DNA from: Gemmata sp.
GTDB taxonomy: Bacteria; Planctomycetota; Planctomycetia; Gemmatales; Gemmataceae
Reading direction: 5' to 3'
NCBI GenBank assembly: GCA_025055115.1
Contig: JANWYJ010000001.1
Coordinates: forward strand, 1-50,001
DNA length: 50,001 nt
Under the pieces are notes generated by a model. That model had not been told where the DNA came from, made no database searches, and saw only the letters and a program-made list of their open reading frames with translations. Position numbers and translations under genes: made by a program. Shown piece by piece: positions 8,139-17,172 of this stretch; the stretch's first letter is position 1; each line of letters begins with the position of its first letter.

Positions 8139-11100
8139 CTAGCCATCGAGCAACAGTGGGTCGGCCCCGTTGGCCACGCGCTGCAATACTCGTGTGATTT
8201 GTTGAACGTCTCCTTGAGCACCAATCATAGTGGCCAGGCGGGATAGCACCGCGGCATTCGGCTTTTCCTTGGCCAAGAGCGTGTCGAGCAGTTCCCCAGC
8301 GCAGGCCCGTGCGGAACTGAGCGCGGCCGTGACGGTCCATGGGTCGCGGGCGTCCTTCTCGACAATAGCCGCAAGAACCGCGGCGGCTTCGGCGGGTGGC
8401 AACGCGCCGGCGGTCAAGGCCAGTTGAAACCGTACGCGTGCCGCGGGGTCATCGACCATCTTCGCCACGAGCTTGCGCAGTTCCGCTGACTCGGTGAAGT
8501 ACGCTTCGGCCAGCCGCAACGCTTGCTCGCGGTTGCCCACTTGGGGGTCGGCCAGTGCCGCGTGCAACCAGCGGGGAACCTCGGCCCGGTTGAGATGGTG
8601 CAGTGTCCAGAGCAGATGGCTGAGGCCGGGTGTACCCCGGGCTGCCTCGAAGCGCGCCGGAGTCACGAGCGACCGATCCGCTTCACCTCGTTCCAACAAC
8701 AACCGCTGCGCAGTGAGGCGGCGCCAGGAATTCGCACTGAGCAATTCCCCAGCGAGTTGGTCGGCGCTGAGGCGGTGGAAATCCGGCATTTTCCCCGGGC
8801 GGAAATCCTTGGGAGCAATCCGCCAAATCCGGCCACGACCACGGCTTTCTAGGTTCAATTGTTGCTTGATGTCGTCTGGCAGCGACAGCGGCGTTTCGAT
8901 GACTTCGCGGTAGAAGTCGAGAACGTACATCGCCCCATCCGGGCCTATACTCAAATGCACCGGGCGGAACCAATTGTCCGTCGAAGCGAGGAATTCGCGA
9001 TCGTCATAGGCCCGCACGGCTTTGAAGATCGAACCATTGTCGCGGAGAAGTTCCCGGTGAATGAGGTTGTTGGCCGGGCAGCAGACAAAATTGTTTCCAC
9101 GAAATTCCTCGCCGAACAGATCGGCGGTGTAAATGAGCGGACTGCAGGCGGAGGTGAAGTAGCCACCGGGAACCAGTTCGGTCGACGGGAAACGTTGGGC
9201 ATCGGCCGAACCGGCACGGCGGGTGGTCCGCTCGACGCGCCACGGCTCGAAATCGCTGATGCGGAAGACACGTGCCGCCGCCCCGTGTTCGGCAATATCC
9301 ACCGTGACGGCGGCAACCGCCAAGTAGGGATTGCGCTTCAAATAATGGTCGGGCAGCACAATCTGCCGGATGTGCTGGCTGTTGGTTGCCGTGAACCAAC
9401 GGCCGTAATCGTCGGCTGTCAGGCCGTACTGGCCGCCAGAGCTGGTCGGTTCGATGCTGCCGGGCACATCGGGTCGGAAGCGAAAACCGCGATTGCGGAG
9501 CACCAGGGGTGGCATCTCTTTCTTCTGAGGCGAGGTGATCGTACCACCGTCGTTGCCCGCAATCCCGTACAGCCAGCCATCCAACCCCCACTGGAGGCTG
9601 TTGACCATCTGTTGAATGTTTCTCAGTTCAAAGCCGGTGTAGAGAACAGTGGTTTTGTCGGCTTGGCCATCGCCAGTGGTATCTTCCAGAAAGAGGATAT
9701 CCGGGGCGACCGCGACGATGACACCGTTTTTGTAAGGGGCAATGCCCATGGGGAAGCGTAAGCCTTTGGCGAAGGTTGTTGCCGTTTCAAAGTAGCCGTC
9801 GCCGTCCCGGTCTTCGAGGCACTGGATGCGACCGCGTGTCTCCACACCTGTACCCACACCACCATTGGGGTACCCGCGCATCTCGCAGACAAACATTCGC
9901 CCGCGGGCATCGAAGCACATCGCCACCGGATCGACCACCGCCGGCTCACAGGCGACCAACTCGATGCGGAAACGTTCATCGAGGCGGAAGGTTTCTTTCT
10001 CCTCGTGGGGGGTTTTGGGTCCGGGGGCTTTCTTCAGCGGAGCCACCGCGTGGGCCAGTTGCTTCACTTTGGCGATGATGGCATCTTCAATCGTCGGGCT
10101 GTATTGGCCGGGCATCCCGTAGTAAATTTGCGACGAATCGGCCTCGTAACCGCCTTCTTTCAACACCCGGGCCGACGGAATGTACGACATGACATCATTC
10201 GCGTAAGCCATCACCCACAAGGTCCGGCTTGTCGGCAACTCCTTTTTGAGCCGGATGTGATAGTCGACGACGACTTCGCCCCCCAGGGCGATCAGCAGCA
10301 CCTGATCGCCGATCGCCCAGGCTTGGATGGGATAGTGGGGGTAATGGTCCGTGATTTGGCCGCGGGTTTCGAGTTCTTGGAGCAGCCGTTCGGCCCGTTT
10401 TTGCACCGCGCGGTTTTTGCTGAGCAGGTCGGCACGAAGTTGTTCTTTGGTGGGCAGTTGATCGAATTTCAAGGCGATGGTTTCGTAGCGGGCCGCGAAG
10501 CGCCCCTGAATGGGCTTGGCGTCTTTCATCGCTGCCAGAACAGCATTGGCGAGTTCCTGACCATACTGCTGAGCGTGTTCGACTTGGCCGCGTGGCAACG
10601 GGTTGGCATCGCCACCGCAGCCCGCCCAGAACATCGCCGTAGTACCTGGTCGGGCTTTCTCCAGGGCGATCTGCGCAAAGCCGGCGTAGTCGCCACACCA
10701 TTGGTAGAAGCTGAGCGTGGTATTATGACACGCATAGCCGAACACCAGCGCCAGCGGTTGGCCAGCCCGTGTTTCCACCACCAGCACCGGAACAGTGTGT
10801 TCGACTGGCCCCGCTGGATTGCGCCCGTTGATGATGCCCTTGGGCGTCGGTTCGCGACGGTTGACGGCGAAGGTCGCCTTCCCCGCACCGTGTTTGAGGG
10901 CCACGGGTTGCAGGTTCTTGAGGGCAGCCCCAATCAGCGCGATCAGGTCGCGTTCGAGTTTTCGGGTGTAAGCAATGACTTTCTCGGCCTCCTCTTTCGA
11001 CATGGGGTACATGTCGAAGAGATTTTCGCGTAATACAGGGCCGCAGTGCGTGTGCGAGGCACTGAGAATCAGCGCTTCGCGCGGAATGCCAAATTGTTTT

Positions 11101-11390
11101 TCCACGGCAGTGGCAACAGCTTCACCCAACGAACGCGGAATGCCAATGAGGTCGGTCGTGACCAACACGAGGCGCTTGCCGGTAGCATCTTCCAGGCACA
11201 GGGCTTTGGCGTACAGATCGTGGAGTTTGCCTTCGGCGGGTTTGGTGCGGGCGGCATAGCCGGCCATCCAGATGTTTTCGCTGGGGGTGATGACTTGCGT
11301 GGCCACAGCCGCTTTGAAGGTCGGTTCGTCCGCGGCGTTCACAGTGGTGACCGCCATGAGACCAACGATGCAGACGGAGAGTGGTTTCAC
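8139..11390 (-). CDS. Ceramidase-like / PVC-type membrane-bound dehydrogenase fusion, truncated by in-frame TAG
   Basis: Order of domains: signal peptide (residues 1-19), neutral/alkaline ceramidase-like N-terminal domain (about 25-430, with SASHTHCGP and YACHNTTLSF His motifs), PVC-type beta-propeller dehydrogenase (about 470-880, with FDARGRMFVCEMRGYP and DTTGDGQADKTT repeats), then HEAT repeats. The family normally ends in a cytochrome c domain, found here in frame beyond the TAG at 8139-8141. Residues on both sides of the stop read as one conserved stretch (LLLDG, stop, GQGLRG). Start is GTG 11390, overlapping the upstream gene's stop as GTGA, with AGGAGG upstream. An exported oxidative enzyme acting on amide- or sugar-bearing substrates is inferred. 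Confidence 0.8.
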   Translation of the reverse strand: MKPLSVCIVGLMAVTTVNAADEPTFKAAVATQVITPSENIWMAGYAARTKPAEGKLHDLYAKALCLEDATGKRLVLVTTDLIGIPRSLGEAVATAVEKQFGIPREALILSASHTHCGPVLRENLFDMYPMSKEEAEKVIAYTRKLERDLIALIGAALKNLQPVALKHGAGKATFAVNRREPTPKGIINGRNPAGPVEHTVPVLVVETRAGQPLALVFGYACHNTTLSFYQWCGDYAGFAQIALEKARPGTTAMFWAGCGGDANPLPRGQVEHAQQYGQELANAVLAAMKDAKPIQGRFAARYETIALKFDQLPTKEQLRADLLSKNRAVQKRAERLLQELETRGQITDHYPHYPIQAWAIGDQVLLIALGGEVVVDYHIRLKKELPTSRTLWVMAYANDVMSYIPSARVLKEGGYEADSSQIYYGMPGQYSPTIEDAIIAKVKQLAHAVAPLKKAPGPKTPHEEKETFRLDERFRIELVACEPAVVDPVAMCFDARGRMFVCEMRGYPNGGVGTGVETRGRIQCLEDRDGDGYFETATTFAKGLRFPMGIAPYKNGVIVAVAPDILFLEDTTGDGQADKTTVLYTGFELRNIQQMVNSLQWGLDGWLYGIAGNDGGTITSPQKKEMPPLVLRNRGFRFRPDVPGSIEPTSSGGQYGLTADDYGRWFTATNSQHIRQIVLPDHYLKRNPYLAVAAVTVDIAEHGAAARVFRISDFEPWRVERTTRRAGSADAQRFPSTELVPGGYFTSACSPLIYTADLFGEEFRGNNFVCCPANNLIHRELLRDNGSIFKAVRAYDDREFLASTDNWFRPVHLSIGPDGAMYVLDFYREVIETPLSLPDDIKQQLNLESRGRGRIWRIAPKDFRPGKMPDFHRLSADQLAGELLSANSWRRLTAQRLLLERGEADRSLVTPARFEAARGTPGLSHLLWTLHHLNRAEVPRWLHAALADPQVGNREQALRLAEAYFTESAELRKLVAKMVDDPAARVRFQLALTAGALPPAEAAAVLAAIVEKDARDPWTVTAALSSARACAGELLDTLLAKEKPNAAVLSRLATMIGAQGDVQQITRVLQRVANGADPLLLDG

Positions 11391-12694
11391 TTGGGGTCCT
11401 CCTGGGTATCCGCACGCACAAGTTGCCGCATAGCTCGGAGTAAAATGTCTTCGGATTCGGGGCCAACGAGGGCGACGGTGGGTTCATAGCCGCCTTCGAG
11501 ATAAGCTTTGGCGGTGGGAATGTAGCCGGGTCCATCGTCACCGTAGGCGGCGACCTGAACCACGGCATCCGGCCGCATCTTCTGCGCGGCCAGCTGGTAT
11601 TCGACGAACGCTTCTCCGGGCAGAAAAAGCGTCAGCACTTTATTGTGAAAGTCGAGACAGTTGACTTCAATCGGAATGTTGTGACGTTTTAACCAGGCGA
11701 GTTGGAAAGCCGCATTGTTGCGCTTGGCCGCCGAGGCTTTCGCATCGGCCAAGCTCTTGCGACTTTCCTCCTCCCCAAAGGAAGCCTCGTTGCGTGGCGG
11801 CAACTTCACCGGCTTGAAGCGCCAGGCAAAATCCCGGACCGCCTGGGTTTTCGTACTTTTCCATGCGGCCACCATGGCCGTATAGATGCGGTCGCGGAGG
11901 ATGGGTCGGTTTTCCTTGGCCCCATCGTTATACTTGCCCGCGGTGATATTGCCGCCACAACCGTTGAAGTAGACCTGGAAGATTTTCGTTTCGTCGTGAA
12001 ACTTTTGCCGGGCCAAGCCGCAGAAATCGGCGCTGACGCGGCCATCGCCATAATAGCTCATCGGGTGACAGGCGTAGAAGTGCAGAGCGGCCAGGGGTTT
12101 TTCGCCATCCCAGAAGCTGAGCGTGCGCAAGTAAGGGTCGATCAGCCCTTCAGGGGCTGCGCGGGCCTCGGGATTTTTCGTCGCGCTGGTGCGGACGAAT
12201 TTCACTTTGCCATCCTCGCCCAACACGCGACGGTTCGACGCCACTTGCTTCACCTCGGCCATCCCTGTGCCGATGTGCGTGAACTTCGCCGCGTGCATCA
12301 GCGACGCTTTAACAGCGGCGGCTGAGCGTTTGACACAATCCTGGTAAAACCGGATATCCAACGACGGCGGGGCCTTGGCCGCGTCAATCAGCTTCTGCGC
12401 TTCCAAATCCGCAAAGGGTGCATTATGAGGATGCACCGTATGCAACGAAACCCGCTCGGGTGTCGTGTGCGCCGCTTCCGCCAACGCTGCCCGCCACACG
12501 CGAAACGCCTCATTGCGAAGCCCCACCCAATCGACCGCGCAAAGAACCACCGGCTGGGCGGAGCCAAGTAACACCACGCCCAGTGCCTTCAGGGGGTCAT
12601 CGACTCCGCGAACCGGCATGATCCAGCCACCGCACAATGGGTGGTCTTCCGGCGGAGTCACATCACACTCGAAGGTAGCCAAATGAAGAGGCAT
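11387..12694 (-). CDS. Neutral/alkaline ceramidase-like secreted-type hydrolase domain protein
   Basis: This 435-residue protein is homologous to the N-terminal ceramidase-like module of the downstream fusion. It shows the same core motifs: ATFECDVTPP near the start, SLHTVHPHNAPF with the metal-site histidines near 105-113, and LHFYACHPMSYYGDG with a further His near 210. Such planctomycete proteins are annotated as neutral ceramidase homologues, but the true substrate is unknown. No signal peptide is obvious at the N-terminus (MPLHLATFECD), which differs from the downstream partner. The stop overlaps the next gene's start by 4 bp, indicating translational coupling and a shared function. Confidence 0.75.
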   Translation of the reverse strand: MPLHLATFECDVTPPEDHPLCGGWIMPVRGVDDPLKALGVVLLGSAQPVVLCAVDWVGLRNEAFRVWRAALAEAAHTTPERVSLHTVHPHNAPFADLEAQKLIDAAKAPPSLDIRFYQDCVKRSAAAVKASLMHAAKFTHIGTGMAEVKQVASNRRVLGEDGKVKFVRTSATKNPEARAAPEGLIDPYLRTLSFWDGEKPLAALHFYACHPMSYYGDGRVSADFCGLARQKFHDETKIFQVYFNGCGGNITAGKYNDGAKENRPILRDRIYTAMVAAWKSTKTQAVRDFAWRFKPVKLPPRNEASFGEEESRKSLADAKASAAKRNNAAFQLAWLKRHNIPIEVNCLDFHNKVLTLFLPGEAFVEYQLAAQKMRPDAVVQVAAYGDDGPGYIPTAKAYLEGGYEPTVALVGPESEDILLRAMRQLVRADTQEDPK

Positions 12695-12772
12695 TGTGGA
12701 ATGTCAGTTGTGGGTTTTGGGAGGATGTTGGGGGGAGTTTTTCCCTCTCTCAGGATACCGTGATGGATCTTC

Positions 12773-13747
12773 TCAGTCTGCCTTTTTCTCGGTCGTCGCA
12801 GGAGTGTCGCGCCTGCGTGAAGCGATCGCGGGCAGATAACGCCATACCAGGGCCAACAGGATCAGCCCGCCGCCGGCGAGCATCCAGCCGTTCGGAGTAT
12901 CTTTGGCGGGAGTGATGAGGAAGGCCCAAAGAGGATTGAGTAGCGGTTCAATGAGGGTGATGATGGCGGCTTCTTGCGGTGTTGCAGTCCGCAAGCCGCG
13001 CGTAAAAAGCCAATACGGAAGCGCCATCTGGAAGCCACCAAAAACGGCCAACACGGCCAATTGGGCACCACTGGGTGTGCTCACCCAACGAATAAAGGCT
13101 TCTGGACCCTCGCTGACTACGATAAATAGCCCCAACGTGACCGCGGTGCCCAACAGATTCAACGCTACCAGCCAAGCCGGAGCAAACTGCCGCAACGCGC
13201 GCAAAAACAAGACGACCAGGGCATATACAACCCCACTGCCCAAACCCATCAACAAAAGCAGAATTTGCATGCGTTGCTCGGCTGCGGGGAGATCACGGGG
13301 CCAATTCCCGACAACGATGACCACAGCCCCAGCGACCCCAATGAGCACAGTCTGCCATCCGCGACGATCGGCCCGTTCCCCAAGAAAGACCACCGCCAGC
13401 ACAAAAACCCACAACGGCGCAGTGTTCTGCAAAAAAATAGCATTGGCGGCCGGTCCTAATCCCAAAGCCGACAGATACAGCCCACTCATCAAGGTGAAAG
13501 CCACCACCATGCCGGCCATCGCCGGCCGAAAGCGAATATCGGCGCGGCGAACCATCGCCAGCATCACCAAACCACCGAAAATGCCGCGATAAAAGGCAAT
13601 CAATAAGGGGCTGAGAGGTGGATCATCCAAGCCCAAACCCAGTGGTTCGATCAGCAAGCGCATGAACACGCTGCCGAGGCTCCACAACACGGCAGCGCCA
13701 ATCAAGCACAACCGTGCGGCGGCCACCGAGGGACTAGCAGCAAGCAT
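12773..13747 (-). CDS. EamA/DMT-superfamily transporter
   Basis: The 324-residue integral membrane protein has ten predicted helices in two EamA repeats of about 140 residues (first from residue 11, second from about 165). The pattern NAIFLQNTAPLWVFVLAVVFLGERADRRGW in repeat one is the usual end of an EamA unit, repeated as AAIITLIEPLLNPLWAF in repeat two. Family members export or import metabolites such as amino acids or nucleotide precursors; the substrate cannot be predicted. The cytoplasmic tail is Arg/Lys-rich. It is separated by 78 bp from the ceramidase-like gene downstream. Confidence 0.85.
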   Translation of the reverse strand: MLAASPSVAAARLCLIGAAVLWSLGSVFMRLLIEPLGLGLDDPPLSPLLIAFYRGIFGGLVMLAMVRRADIRFRPAMAGMVVAFTLMSGLYLSALGLGPAANAIFLQNTAPLWVFVLAVVFLGERADRRGWQTVLIGVAGAVVIVVGNWPRDLPAAEQRMQILLLLMGLGSGVVYALVVLFLRALRQFAPAWLVALNLLGTAVTLGLFIVVSEGPEAFIRWVSTPSGAQLAVLAVFGGFQMALPYWLFTRGLRTATPQEAAIITLIEPLLNPLWAFLITPAKDTPNGWMLAGGGLILLALVWRYLPAIASRRRDTPATTEKKAD

Positions 13748-13996
13748 CCTTCACCATGGTTGGACAGTCGTTCCGGCGACCCGGGGGGCTATCCGAAACG
13801 GCGTCGGATAGATACGGTTTCGACGCAAGTCACAGTGATGATGGGATATTGGGGACGCGTAAGGCCTTCAAGAAGTATCCATCCCCAACGGCGACGGTCT
13901 TGGCCACTCGGGAGAGGTTCGGGATTGGTACGGGGCATTGGTACGGGGCATCAAGACAGAGGCGCGTGTCGCCGACCGCGACCGACGCGGTTGGTA
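13748..13996. other. Intergenic region with a 13-bp tandem duplication
   Basis: No gene is seen between the kinase and the EamA transporter, both on the minus strand. A perfect tandem pair (ATTGGTACGGGGC at 13924-13936 and 13937-13949) is present. Confidence 0.4.
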
Positions 13997-15139
13997 TCAT
14001 GTCCACACATTTCCCAAAGCGGCTGCCACCCATGGCACGACCCCCACGCCGACACCAACGACACCCGACCACGGGTAACGGCGAGCAGCATCGGGCGTTT
14101 GCGGAGTGGATGGCAACGGCATGAAGCCAGCGGTGGCCGAACCGTTACCGGGCGGGGCAGCGGGGGGCGCGTGGTCCACCCGCGTGGGAGATTCATCGTG
14201 ACCAGCCGCAGCCCCCGAGCTATTGTTCCACGAAGCGTGCCCCCACATTGGTAACGGCGTTGCCAAACCGGTGGCTACCAGCGCCGCCGCTAGGTCCTCG
14301 GCCCGTTGAATGCGTGCGCGCGGATCGCACGCCAAAGTGGCTTCGATCAGTTGGGCCACGGCCGGGGGAACCGACGGATTGAGTTCGCGCAACGGACGGA
14401 AGCTGCCCTGCCATTTCTCGCGAATCACTTCGTCGTGCGTGGCACCGGGAAAGGGAACATCGCCCGTCAGCAGGTGATAGAGACTGGCCCCCAGCGCAAA
14501 AATATCGCTGCGGCCATCGACGAGATTGGCATTGACCGCCTGTTCATAGGGCATGTAATAGGTCGTCCCGACGCCCTGATGGATCGACGTGAGCTGGGAA
14601 TCGTCGTTGAGCCGTTTGGCCAAGCCTAAATCGGCCAGTTTCGCATGCCCATCAGGATGAAGGAGAATATTGTCGGGTTTGACATCGCGGTGAACGTACT
14701 GCCGCTCATGGAGAAAGGCAAGGGCACGGGCCATGTCGATGCCAATTTGAACCACAACACCCACACTCAGCCGGCCAATGTGGGTCAGGGCTTCGTGGGC
14801 CGTGGGGCCATCGATGAATTCGAGAACCAGATAGTGTTTGCCCACCTCGGCATCGAAGCCCGCAGCGTAACCCTGGACAATACGCGGATGTTCCAGAACC
14901 CGGCTGAGGCGGGCTTCACGATAGAAGCGGCCGACGAATTCGGGCTGACCGGCGAGGTGATCGGCCAGAATTTTCACAGCCACCGGGCGCTGCGCAGCCA
15001 CATCATAACTTTGATAGACAGCGCTCATGCCACCTTGACCGATTTTCCGCAACAGGCGGTAGCCCGCGATACTCCGCAGGGTCGCGGTGGTCTCGGCAAG
15101 CAGTTGCGGTTCACTGGCCGGGCGGTCCGACTCCGTCAT
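13997..15139 (-). CDS. Hanks-type Ser/Thr protein kinase with C-terminal membrane anchor
   Basis: The 380-residue protein has a complete kinase domain: glycine loop GQGGMSAVY at 34-42, ATP-binding Lys 56 (VAVKIL), catalytic loop HRDVKPDN at 150-157 with Asp 152, and activation segment from DLG at 170-172 to PYEQ near 197. The usual DFG is DLG, a tolerated change in many bacterial kinases. A Pro/Ala-rich linker (about 300-350) leads to one hydrophobic segment (about 355-375), so the kinase faces the cytoplasm and almost nothing lies outside. No PASTA or other sensor domain. GGAGG precedes the ATG but can pair with the adjacent CTCC, a possible weak occlusion of the ribosome-binding site. Confidence 0.9.
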   Translation of the reverse strand: MTESDRPASEPQLLAETTATLRSIAGYRLLRKIGQGGMSAVYQSYDVAAQRPVAVKILADHLAGQPEFVGRFYREARLSRVLEHPRIVQGYAAGFDAEVGKHYLVLEFIDGPTAHEALTHIGRLSVGVVVQIGIDMARALAFLHERQYVHRDVKPDNILLHPDGHAKLADLGLAKRLNDDSQLTSIHQGVGTTYYMPYEQAVNANLVDGRSDIFALGASLYHLLTGDVPFPGATHDEVIREKWQGSFRPLRELNPSVPPAVAQLIEATLACDPRARIQRAEDLAAALVATGLATPLPMWGHASWNNSSGAAAGHDESPTRVDHAPPAAPPGNGSATAGFMPLPSTPQTPDAARRYPWSGVVGVGVGVVPWVAAALGNVWT

Positions 15140-15443
15140 GGAGGAGCCTCCGAGTGAAAATGCGCACCATGGGGGTTCATCATCTGCGCCATCGTGCAGT
15201 CATGGGAACGCGGCGTCACCCCGCGACGGAGGGGTGTGGGGAAGTCCCCCCGACGGCCGCAATGGAGTACAGGCACTGGATCGGGGGCAGTACCCCAGCA
15301 GCGGCGGTAGCGGTCGTACCGGTTTCTCAGGCGGTGACGAGTCCTCGGCGGTTCGATGGTCTGTCGCGCCGATGGCGGTGCGAATCCCTTCCGTCCTTCT
15401 AACGTATTATGACCGACCGATGACGCCAAGAAAACGGGGGTTT
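15140..15443. other. Intergenic region, no gene seen
   Basis: The 304 bp between the GH10-like gene and the kinase holds GC-rich sequence without a supported gene. At the end of the GH10-like gene the minus strand reads a short AAAAC-CCCC-GTTTT hairpin (about 15431-15444), too weak to call a terminator with confidence. Confidence 0.3.
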
Positions 15444-16922
15444 TTACAGGTTTTGGAGATGTTCCGCACGCAGGGTCGCAAAGTGCGTCAGCAGCGGTTT
15501 GGGCTGCCCGGCGGCGTCCAGTAGCCCGCTGTGGGGGGTGAGGTCGGCGTCGGCATCGCTCCAATGTTCCCAGGTCAGGCCCCGCACCCGCGGCCAAGCC
15601 AATGCCAAGGCCGCGACAGCCGCCCCCCAACGCGCTTGTTGGTCCGGGCTAGGTGGAAGGGGCCACGCTGCCGAAGATGTGGTGGCGGCTGCCGCCGACG
15701 GGATACTGAGGACCACTTCCAACGGCGGGCCGAGACGGCCAAACACATCCAGCAGCCGGGCGATGTCGAGCAAATCGCGCGGTAGACTGGCCCGTGTGGA
15801 CGCACCAAGGCGAATTTCCACTTCGACGGCGGCCAAGCGAACACCCGCACGGACCAGATCGTCGGGAAACGTGAGGGGAGTGATGGTCTGATCTTCGGAC
15901 CGCAGATAATCGCCCCAGGGTTGGGCGACGCTAAGAATCAAATCGAGGTGAGAATCAACTTGCGCGGCGGCTTCAAACAAGCGATAAGCCAGCCGTAAGC
16001 GATCGTCGTCGATCAAGCCCAAGGCATCGGCGTGGTTGAATCCAGCGCAGATGATCCAGCGCTGCACCTCATCCTTGTAGCGATGGATGGTTGTTTCCAA
16101 GTAATCGCACATGAAGGCGGCCAGGGTGGGCAGGTCGGCTTCCCAGCGGCGCGTCCACTCAGGCAGGGCGGTCGGGTCCAGATCGATGAGCGGTCCCAAG
16201 GTGATGGGCAGCCCGGCGGCCACCGCCGCAGCTACGGCGCTATCCGCGTGGGTCCAATCGTAGTGCGACTCATGGGGTTGGACATCGCGCCAACGAAAGC
16301 CGACATTGGCGGCGTTGAAGCATTCGGTGTAGCGCTCGAGTTTGGCATCAGCAATCGCGAAACGGTGCCGGGCGGCAAACCAGGTATCGAGAAGGCCTTC
16401 TTCCTCGTGCCGGCTGGCGAAGAGCTGCTCGATGTAGGTGTGGGCCAGTTGATCGGCCAGTTGAAATGCCTGCTGAAGGGCCGTGGCCGCCAGTTGGTCC
16501 GTTTCCGTCGGATTGGCCGAGTGAATGGCCCGGCCGAGAAGTCGTGTCGCTTCGGCTAAAGCTCGATCGTACTGAGTGGAAGTGACCAAACCCAGTTCCT
16601 GCCATTCGGCCGTTTGCAAACGCACCTGATTTAACTTGCCACGAGCCAGTTCGACCAGCAAACGATACGGTTCGTCGCGTTCGCGGAGCGTTGCACTGCT
16701 GACCGCCAGCATGCCGAAAGGTTCCACCGGCCAAGGAATGATTAAATACCCACTTTCATCGTGGGTCCGGCGCAGAGTCAGCGTGCTGTCCGTGATGTCC
16801 ACGGTGGTGGGGACGGGGCTGTAGTCGTCATAGCCACGGGATGCGGCCAATGTGGCCGCCGGAAGTGCCGATCGGGCTGCCGGGGGTAAGGGATTCGGTA
16901 GTAAGAAGGACATGCACCCCAT
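15444..16922 (-). CDS. Glycoside hydrolase family 10-like protein, probably non-catalytic
   Basis: The 492-residue protein has an N-terminal beta-rich region (about 40-110), a helical linker, and a TIM-barrel-like half (about 180-490) resembling GH10 xylanases: AKLERYTECFNAANVGFRWRDVQPHESHYDW corresponds to the GH10 region that positions the substrate cleft. The GH10 acid/base motif (usually NE) reads FNH at 295-297, so the catalytic Glu is replaced by His. A Glu is kept near the nucleophile strand (VEVE, 367-369). It may bind carbohydrate rather than cleave it (inference). No clear signal peptide, although the N-terminus is mildly hydrophobic. ATG 16913 is an alternative start three codons in. 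Confidence 0.6.
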   Translation of the reverse strand: MGCMSFLLPNPLPPAARSALPAATLAASRGYDDYSPVPTTVDITDSTLTLRRTHDESGYLIIPWPVEPFGMLAVSSATLRERDEPYRLLVELARGKLNQVRLQTAEWQELGLVTSTQYDRALAEATRLLGRAIHSANPTETDQLAATALQQAFQLADQLAHTYIEQLFASRHEEEGLLDTWFAARHRFAIADAKLERYTECFNAANVGFRWRDVQPHESHYDWTHADSAVAAAVAAGLPITLGPLIDLDPTALPEWTRRWEADLPTLAAFMCDYLETTIHRYKDEVQRWIICAGFNHADALGLIDDDRLRLAYRLFEAAAQVDSHLDLILSVAQPWGDYLRSEDQTITPLTFPDDLVRAGVRLAAVEVEIRLGASTRASLPRDLLDIARLLDVFGRLGPPLEVVLSIPSAAAATTSSAAWPLPPSPDQQARWGAAVAALALAWPRVRGLTWEHWSDADADLTPHSGLLDAAGQPKPLLTHFATLRAEHLQNL

Positions 16923-17172
16923 GAGTGGGCATACCGCAAATGGCGCTGCGAAGCTGTTGTCGCGATCCCCCGGTGGGTTGATCGGTCGCCGTGGCTCGTC
17001 TCAACCGTTGGACCTAACGACAGTTCTGTTTCTTTGTTATACCGGCTTCTTTGTTATACCGGCACCCGCGAAGGAAAGGGAACACCGTTCCGATTCTAAC
17101 CCACGAACGAGTGCCTGAGGATCGCCTGCGTGCTGCGGTCCGCAAGCCAAGCTAGTCTTCTCCGTTTCCATT
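16923..17172. repeat. Intergenic duplications including a copy of the lpxI 3' end
   Basis: Two duplications lie here. A perfect 17-bp tandem pair occupies 17030-17046 and 17047-17063. A 40-bp unit at 17085-17124 copies the last codons of lpxI (17162-17201) at 33 of 40 positions. Read on the minus strand, the extra copy still reads ILRHSFVG and then TAG, where the gene reads ILERSSVG and then TAG. Confidence 0.85.

Noticed and set aside
8859-11033. Long plus-strand open frames (8859-9761, 10005-11033) antisense to the ceramidase/dehydrogenase gene
   Set aside because: Same reason: low-complexity products, no ribosome-binding sites, and a strongly supported gene on the minus strand.
15136-15630. 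Minus-strand open frame overlapping the end of the GH10-like gene
   Set aside because: Gly/Arg/Pro-rich, overlaps a better-supported gene in another frame, and has no ribosome-binding site.
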